NCBI GenBank assembly: GCA_020056205.1
Contig: JAGVIF010000409.1
Coordinates: 1 to 7,532, forward strand
Origin: Lentisphaeria bacterium
GTDB lineage: Bacteria > Verrucomicrobiota > Lentisphaeria > Victivallales > GWF2-50-93
Direction of reading: 5' to 3'
Length of the DNA stretch: 7,532 nt
In this document: positions 4,411 through 7,532 of the stretch, in pieces
Layout of the letters: every line of letters begins with the position of its first letter
How positions within the stretch are numbered: position 1 is the stretch's first letter
Made by a program: the position numbers and the translations under genes
The notes under the pieces: model-generated
Databases searched by the model: none
What the model saw: the letters and a program-made list of their open reading frames with translations, nothing else
What the model was told of the DNA's origin: nothing

Positions 4411-6183
4411 TTATTTTCTCGTAATCAGATAATTTCCCACGACGAGAACATCGAGTTCCGAGTTGAGGAAGACATCCACCGAGTCGCAGGCGCCGAGGAC
4501 AATTGGAAAACCGTGGAGGTTAAATGATGTATTGAGTACCGCCGGAATTCCGGTTTTTTCATAAAACTTCGAGATGATATCATAAAATTCCGGATAAATT
4601 TTCGGGTTGACAGTTTGCGCCCGCGCCGTTTTGTCAGCCAGGTGGACGCCGGCAATTATTTTGTCCGCCATTTCAGGTTTGACGTTGAATGTGAACATCA
4701 TATAGGGGGAGCAGCATTCCTTCAGGCTTTTCGGGACATCTACCACAGTTTCGAGTTTGTCTTTGATAACGGCTGGCGCGAACGGCATCCAAAAGTCGCG
4801 TTTTTTGATCGCCGCGTTGATTTTGTTTATTATGCGCATATCGTCGGGAGCGGCTAATATAGAACGATTGCCGAGCGAGCGCGCTCCGAATTCCATTCCG
4901 CCGGAAGCCCTTGCGATAATTTTTCTCTGAACAAGAAGCTCAACGATCTTGTCGTTAATGTTTTCGAAAAATTCAAAATTCACTTTGTTTTTATATTCGC
5001 GTTTGGCGTCTTCTATGTCAAAGCAGGCGTCAGGCCCGACGCAGTAATCGTCAAATTCAATGTCCGGAGAATTTTTTCCTCTCAATTCTTGGTATGCGAG
5101 AAATGCCGCTCCGAACGCATTTGTCTCGTCGCCGCACGATGGGAACACATTTACAAATTCCACTTCGGGCAATTCCGAAATCAGTTTATTAGCTTTTACA
5201 TTCATAAAAAATCCGCCGGAGAGGAGAATCTTTCTTATGCCGGTCTTTTCTATTCCCGCTTTTATCCAGCGGACGGCTGCGTCTTCCGCCATAAGCTGTA
5301 ATCCTGCGGCAAGGGTGTCGAAGCGCAGATTAAGCGTGTCTCTGAAAAGGTCGTGAATGAGTTTCTGCTTTTCCGTCCCTTGCGAATTTCGCAGATTCGA
5401 ATATTTCGCGCCGTTTGTGAAGATAAGAGGATTGTTTTTATCAAAATCAACGAATTGCATTAAAATATCTTTTGCGATTTTCGCATAATTCGGCTGGGCG
5501 TATGCCGCAAGTCCCATGAGCTTGTATTCGTGTTCGTGCGGCATGAAGCCCATGATGTATGTGATGTGCGCATAAATGCATGCCGGAGAGAACGAATCAG
5601 ACGAAGCGATTTCAGTAAGTTTGCCTTTTTCTCCGATGAAGACCGCGCTCGTTCTGCCGTCGCCGCCGCCATCAAGGTTGAAAACGAGATATTTTTCGTC
5701 CTTTTCCAGCGCCAATCCGTAATACGCGGAGGCCGCATGGCAGGTGTGATGATCGTAGCGCCTGTGTTTTTCAAGCATTCCAAGAGCGGAGAGGCAATCC
5801 TCAAGGGTTTTGTCCGTCGTCCCCTTTTTCAGGCTCTGAAAAGTCTGCAATTTATGAAGGCCGTGTTTTGCGAATTTCGCAAATATATTTTCTCCTTTGC
5901 CGAACCATTGTTTTTTTATTATGTTATAGCGGTTGTTGAACTTGTCGAGATCGTCCTGACGGCTCTGCGCAATCTTTGAATGTTTTCCGCCGACCGCGAA
6001 AACATCAATGTCGGAAATTTTTAGTCCGGCATGTTTCAGAGCCGCATTTATCGCGAGGCCCGGAAAACCAGGCTGATTTTTTATGCGCAAGAGCCTTTCC
6101 TCCTGAACGCCGAAAATCACGCGATTATCTTTCATCAGAACGGCGGAGGAGTTCAAGCCTGTGTTTATCCCTAAAATTAACAT
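4411..6183 (-). CDS. O-carbamoyltransferase of the NodU/CmcH/TobZ family
   Basis: These enzymes transfer a carbamoyl group from carbamoyl phosphate, through carbamoyl-adenylate, to a hydroxyl of a sugar, antibiotic or other acceptor. The 590-residue product is full length for the family. The N-terminal ASKHA/Kae1-like domain has GINTGLNSSAVL at the start, the metal-binding histidine motif DHHTCHAASAYY (144-155), NLDGGGDG (169-176) and GGFFMNVKAN (323-332). The C-terminal domain has GGMEFGARSLGNRSI (428-442), RDFWMPFAP (462-470), ADKTARAQTV (516-525) and NTSFNLHGFPIV (551-562). Where many relatives read GRMEFGPRALGNRS, this protein has Gly in place of the first Arg. The ATG at 6183 has GAAGGGG seven bases upstream. 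The gene lies about 100 bp downstream of hsdR on the same strand and could share its transcript. No sugar or antibiotic genes are visible, so the acceptor is unknown. It is more A+T- and lysine-rich than the ahbC side, which fits an acquired segment. Confidence 0.92.
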   Translation of the reverse strand: MLILGINTGLNSSAVLMKDNRVIFGVQEERLLRIKNQPGFPGLAINAALKHAGLKISDIDVFAVGGKHSKIAQSRQDDLDKFNNRYNIIKKQWFGKGENIFAKFAKHGLHKLQTFQSLKKGTTDKTLEDCLSALGMLEKHRRYDHHTCHAASAYYGLALEKDEKYLVFNLDGGGDGRTSAVFIGEKGKLTEIASSDSFSPACIYAHITYIMGFMPHEHEYKLMGLAAYAQPNYAKIAKDILMQFVDFDKNNPLIFTNGAKYSNLRNSQGTEKQKLIHDLFRDTLNLRFDTLAAGLQLMAEDAAVRWIKAGIEKTGIRKILLSGGFFMNVKANKLISELPEVEFVNVFPSCGDETNAFGAAFLAYQELRGKNSPDIEFDDYCVGPDACFDIEDAKREYKNKVNFEFFENINDKIVELLVQRKIIARASGGMEFGARSLGNRSILAAPDDMRIINKINAAIKKRDFWMPFAPAVIKDKLETVVDVPKSLKECCSPYMMFTFNVKPEMADKIIAGVHLADKTARAQTVNPKIYPEFYDIISKFYEKTGIPAVLNTSFNLHGFPIVLGACDSVDVFLNSELDVLVVGNYLITRK

Positions 6184-6259
6184 TTTTAGCCCCTTCGTTT
6201 AATTTTTTAAAATAGGGTCTTCCGGGACCAAAACTATGACTGATAAAAGCCTTAATCAT
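6125..6259 (-). CDS. Possible 44-residue ORF between hsdR and the carbamoyltransferase gene
   Basis: The ATG at 6259 follows AGAGG with a seven-base gap. The product begins MIKAFISHSFGPGRPYFKKL and ends in a basic, arginine-rich tail. It starts 24 nt after the hsdR stop, in the same frame, and its last 59 bases overlap the start of the carbamoyltransferase gene in another frame, which would allow translational coupling. I recognise no family. It could equally be a chance ORF. The overlapping part is constrained by the other gene, so only the first 25 codons are independent. Confidence 0.25.
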   Translation of the reverse strand: MIKAFISHSFGPGRPYFKKLNEGAKNVNFRDKHRLELLRRSDER

Positions 6260-6283
6260 AGAAAACCTCTTTTTAATTTTGCA

Positions 6284-7532
6284 TTAACTCGCCACTTCCT
6301 CATATAAATACTTCTGGAATTCGATAAATGTCGTCCGTATATTATCAACACCGCCTAATATTTCCTCGGCATCGCGGATAGCCTGATATTTAAGCGTCAA
6401 GAGATCGGGCAGTTTCTCCTGATCAAGCTCTTCAACGCCGGTTTCAATGTATTTTGACAGCACAAACTCAAGGAACTCTTTGTGCTTATTATCCAAACCT
6501 CGGAAAATCTTCGCCTGTGCCTGCGCAACCCGCATTTCCCGCGTTATCGGCTTTATGGCGAAAGAGATGTATTCAAGGACATCAAACAAATCGCTATTCT
6601 CAGCATTGATTATTTTCTGCAGGGCAATCAGTTCGTCCTTGCCATATCCGGCATTAAACAGTTTTTCAAGTAACGCCTTGCGCGTAATCGGATTTGACCA
6701 GATTCTGCGTAGTTCGTCTTCGCTTTTGAAGAAGTCCGGCAAGGCGCCGAATAACCCTTTTAAAAACTCCTCTGCTGAAATCGGGTTGCCGTCAACACTC
6801 CAGAAGGAGGTGGAGATCATATGTTGAATCTCGCGCTCTTTACCGTCCCTCAGTTTGATTCTTATTTTCCCCTTTGACTCATAGGGCGGAGGCGGTGGTT
6901 GGCTAATACGTTCTCCGGGAGGTTTAGGCGGTTTTGTCGTTGTCTCATCTATCGGCTCGCCGTCCCATTCCGGATCAGCAAAATGATGATATGCGTCCAC
7001 AAAATCATAGATGGTGAAAAAATCTTTCCCGTCAAATAAACGGGTGCCGCGACCGATTATCTGCTTGAACTCGATCATGGAATTGACCGGACGCATGAGG
7101 ATAATATTGCGGATATTGCGGGCATCCACGCCGGTGGATAGCTTTTGCGAGGTAGTCAGAATCGTCGGGATAGTCTTTTCATTATCCTGAAACTCGCGCA
7201 AATACTGTTCACCCAATGCGCCGTCGTTGGCGGTAACACGAGCGCAGTAATTTGCTTCCTTGCTCTTGTTGAATTGATTGACCAAATCGCGCACTGCCAG
7301 CGCATGGTCCTGGGTGGCGCAGAAAACAATGGCCTTTTCGTTCTGATTGATTTCAGAGAGAAAAATCTGTACCCGCTTGGCTTCGCGTTCTTTGATCTCG
7401 ATGATTCTATTAAAGTCTGGTTCTGTGTAAATTTTGCCTTCTTCTATTTCACCTTCAATAATCTGGTCATCCGAGGTATACATATAATCGTCCAGCGTGG
7501 TCTTGATCCGCTTTACCTTGAACGGCGTCAGA
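6284..7532 (-). CDS. hsdR: Type I restriction enzyme R subunit (HsdR, EcoEI type), C-terminal part
   Basis: HsdR is the ATP-dependent translocase and nuclease subunit of a type I restriction-modification complex and works with HsdM and HsdS. The frame is open to the right edge (LTPFKVKRIKTTLDDYMYTSDDQ...), so the Met at 7483 is internal and the real start lies outside. Visible parts, in order, are the second RecA-like helicase lobe with EKAIVFCATQDHA (motif IV region), TTSQKLSTGVDARNIRNI (motif V) and EFKQIIGRGTRL (motif VI). Then come FFTIYDFVDAYHHF and a proline-rich linker (PPKPPGERISQPPPPPYE). The EcoEI_R_C-like helical domain ends the protein, with ITREMRVAQAQAKIFRGLDN and a C-terminal ALKYQ-like region (LPDLLTLKYQAIRDAEEILG). 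The N-terminal PD-(D/E)xK nuclease and Walker motifs would be off the window. No inactivating break is seen in the visible part. hsdM and hsdS are expected to the right. Confidence 0.93.
   Translation of the reverse strand, partial: LTPFKVKRIKTTLDDYMYTSDDQIIEGEIEEGKIYTEPDFNRIIEIKEREAKRVQIFLSEINQNEKAIVFCATQDHALAVRDLVNQFNKSKEANYCARVTANDGALGEQYLREFQDNEKTIPTILTTSQKLSTGVDARNIRNIILMRPVNSMIEFKQIIGRGTRLFDGKDFFTIYDFVDAYHHFADPEWDGEPIDETTTKPPKPPGERISQPPPPPYESKGKIRIKLRDGKEREIQHMISTSFWSVDGNPISAEEFLKGLFGALPDFFKSEDELRRIWSNPITRKALLEKLFNAGYGKDELIALQKIINAENSDLFDVLEYISFAIKPITREMRVAQAQAKIFRGLDNKHKEFLEFVLSKYIETGVEELDQEKLPDLLTLKYQAIRDAEEILGGVDNIRTTFIEFQKYLYEEVAS

Noticed and set aside
6209..6225. Small hairpin GGTCT-TCCG-GGACC between hsdR and the carbamoyltransferase gene as a terminator
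   Set aside because: Five base pairs only, and no uninterrupted T-run directly after the stem on the gene strand.

Overview
The window looks like bacterial chromosome from an anaerobic or facultatively anaerobic Gram-negative organism. The evidence is a tetraheme quinol-dehydrogenase cytochrome (NrfH type), a NapH-type membrane ferredoxin, a radical SAM enzyme of the siroheme-dependent (alternative) heme pathway, and a REP-associated tyrosine transposase. This gene set occurs in Desulfovibrio-like sulfate reducers and in anaerobic members of the Planctomycetes-Verrucomicrobia-Chlamydiae group. The sequence alone does not settle the phylum.

Layout, left to right. Positions 1-692 (+) hold the 3' part of a RAYT-type transposase, followed at once by a small tandem array built on TGACCCCGATATTCTC (690-756). 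Convergent to it, on the minus strand, is a two-gene unit: a NapH-like polyferredoxin (3015 to 1957) followed after 16 nt by ahbC (1940 to about 676). The ahbC reading frame is broken at a six-G run (889-894), so the last cysteine cluster lies in the neighbouring frame. That neighbouring frame then runs on into the RAYT repeat array. Positions 3016-3733 are intergenic and hold a ribosome-binding site followed by a broken short ORF, a large GC-rich palindrome (3391-3471) and a good match to a sigma-54 promoter (3595-3610). Positions 3734-4276 (+) hold a 33-codon hydrophobic ORF whose TAG abuts the ATG of an nrfH-type gene. No nrfA follows. Instead, a roughly 115-bp relic of an IS3-family left end (about 4265-4380, minus strand) supplies the nrfH stop codon.

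Right of the relic the sequence becomes more A+T-rich and changes theme, with all genes on the minus strand. It holds a NodU/TobZ-type O-carbamoyltransferase (6183 to 4411) and, upstream of it, the C-terminal part of a type I restriction HsdR subunit (6284 to the window edge). A possible 44-codon ORF lies between them.

How the parts fit: the left block looks like a respiratory nitrite-ammonification and heme-supply neighbourhood. NrfH would pass electrons from quinol to a periplasmic nitrite reductase, NapH-like proteins move electrons at the membrane, and AhbC makes heme from siroheme. The block appears eroded, with ahbC frameshifted, nrfA missing, and transposon relics at both edges. The right block looks like a modification/defence-type accessory segment joined at the IS relic. 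No clearly new multi-gene system is visible. The most informative oddities are the ahbC frameshift with its repeat-derived tail, the sigma-54 site with a leader ORF ahead of an orphan nrfH, and the 11-mer shared by the RAYT repeats and the IS3 end.
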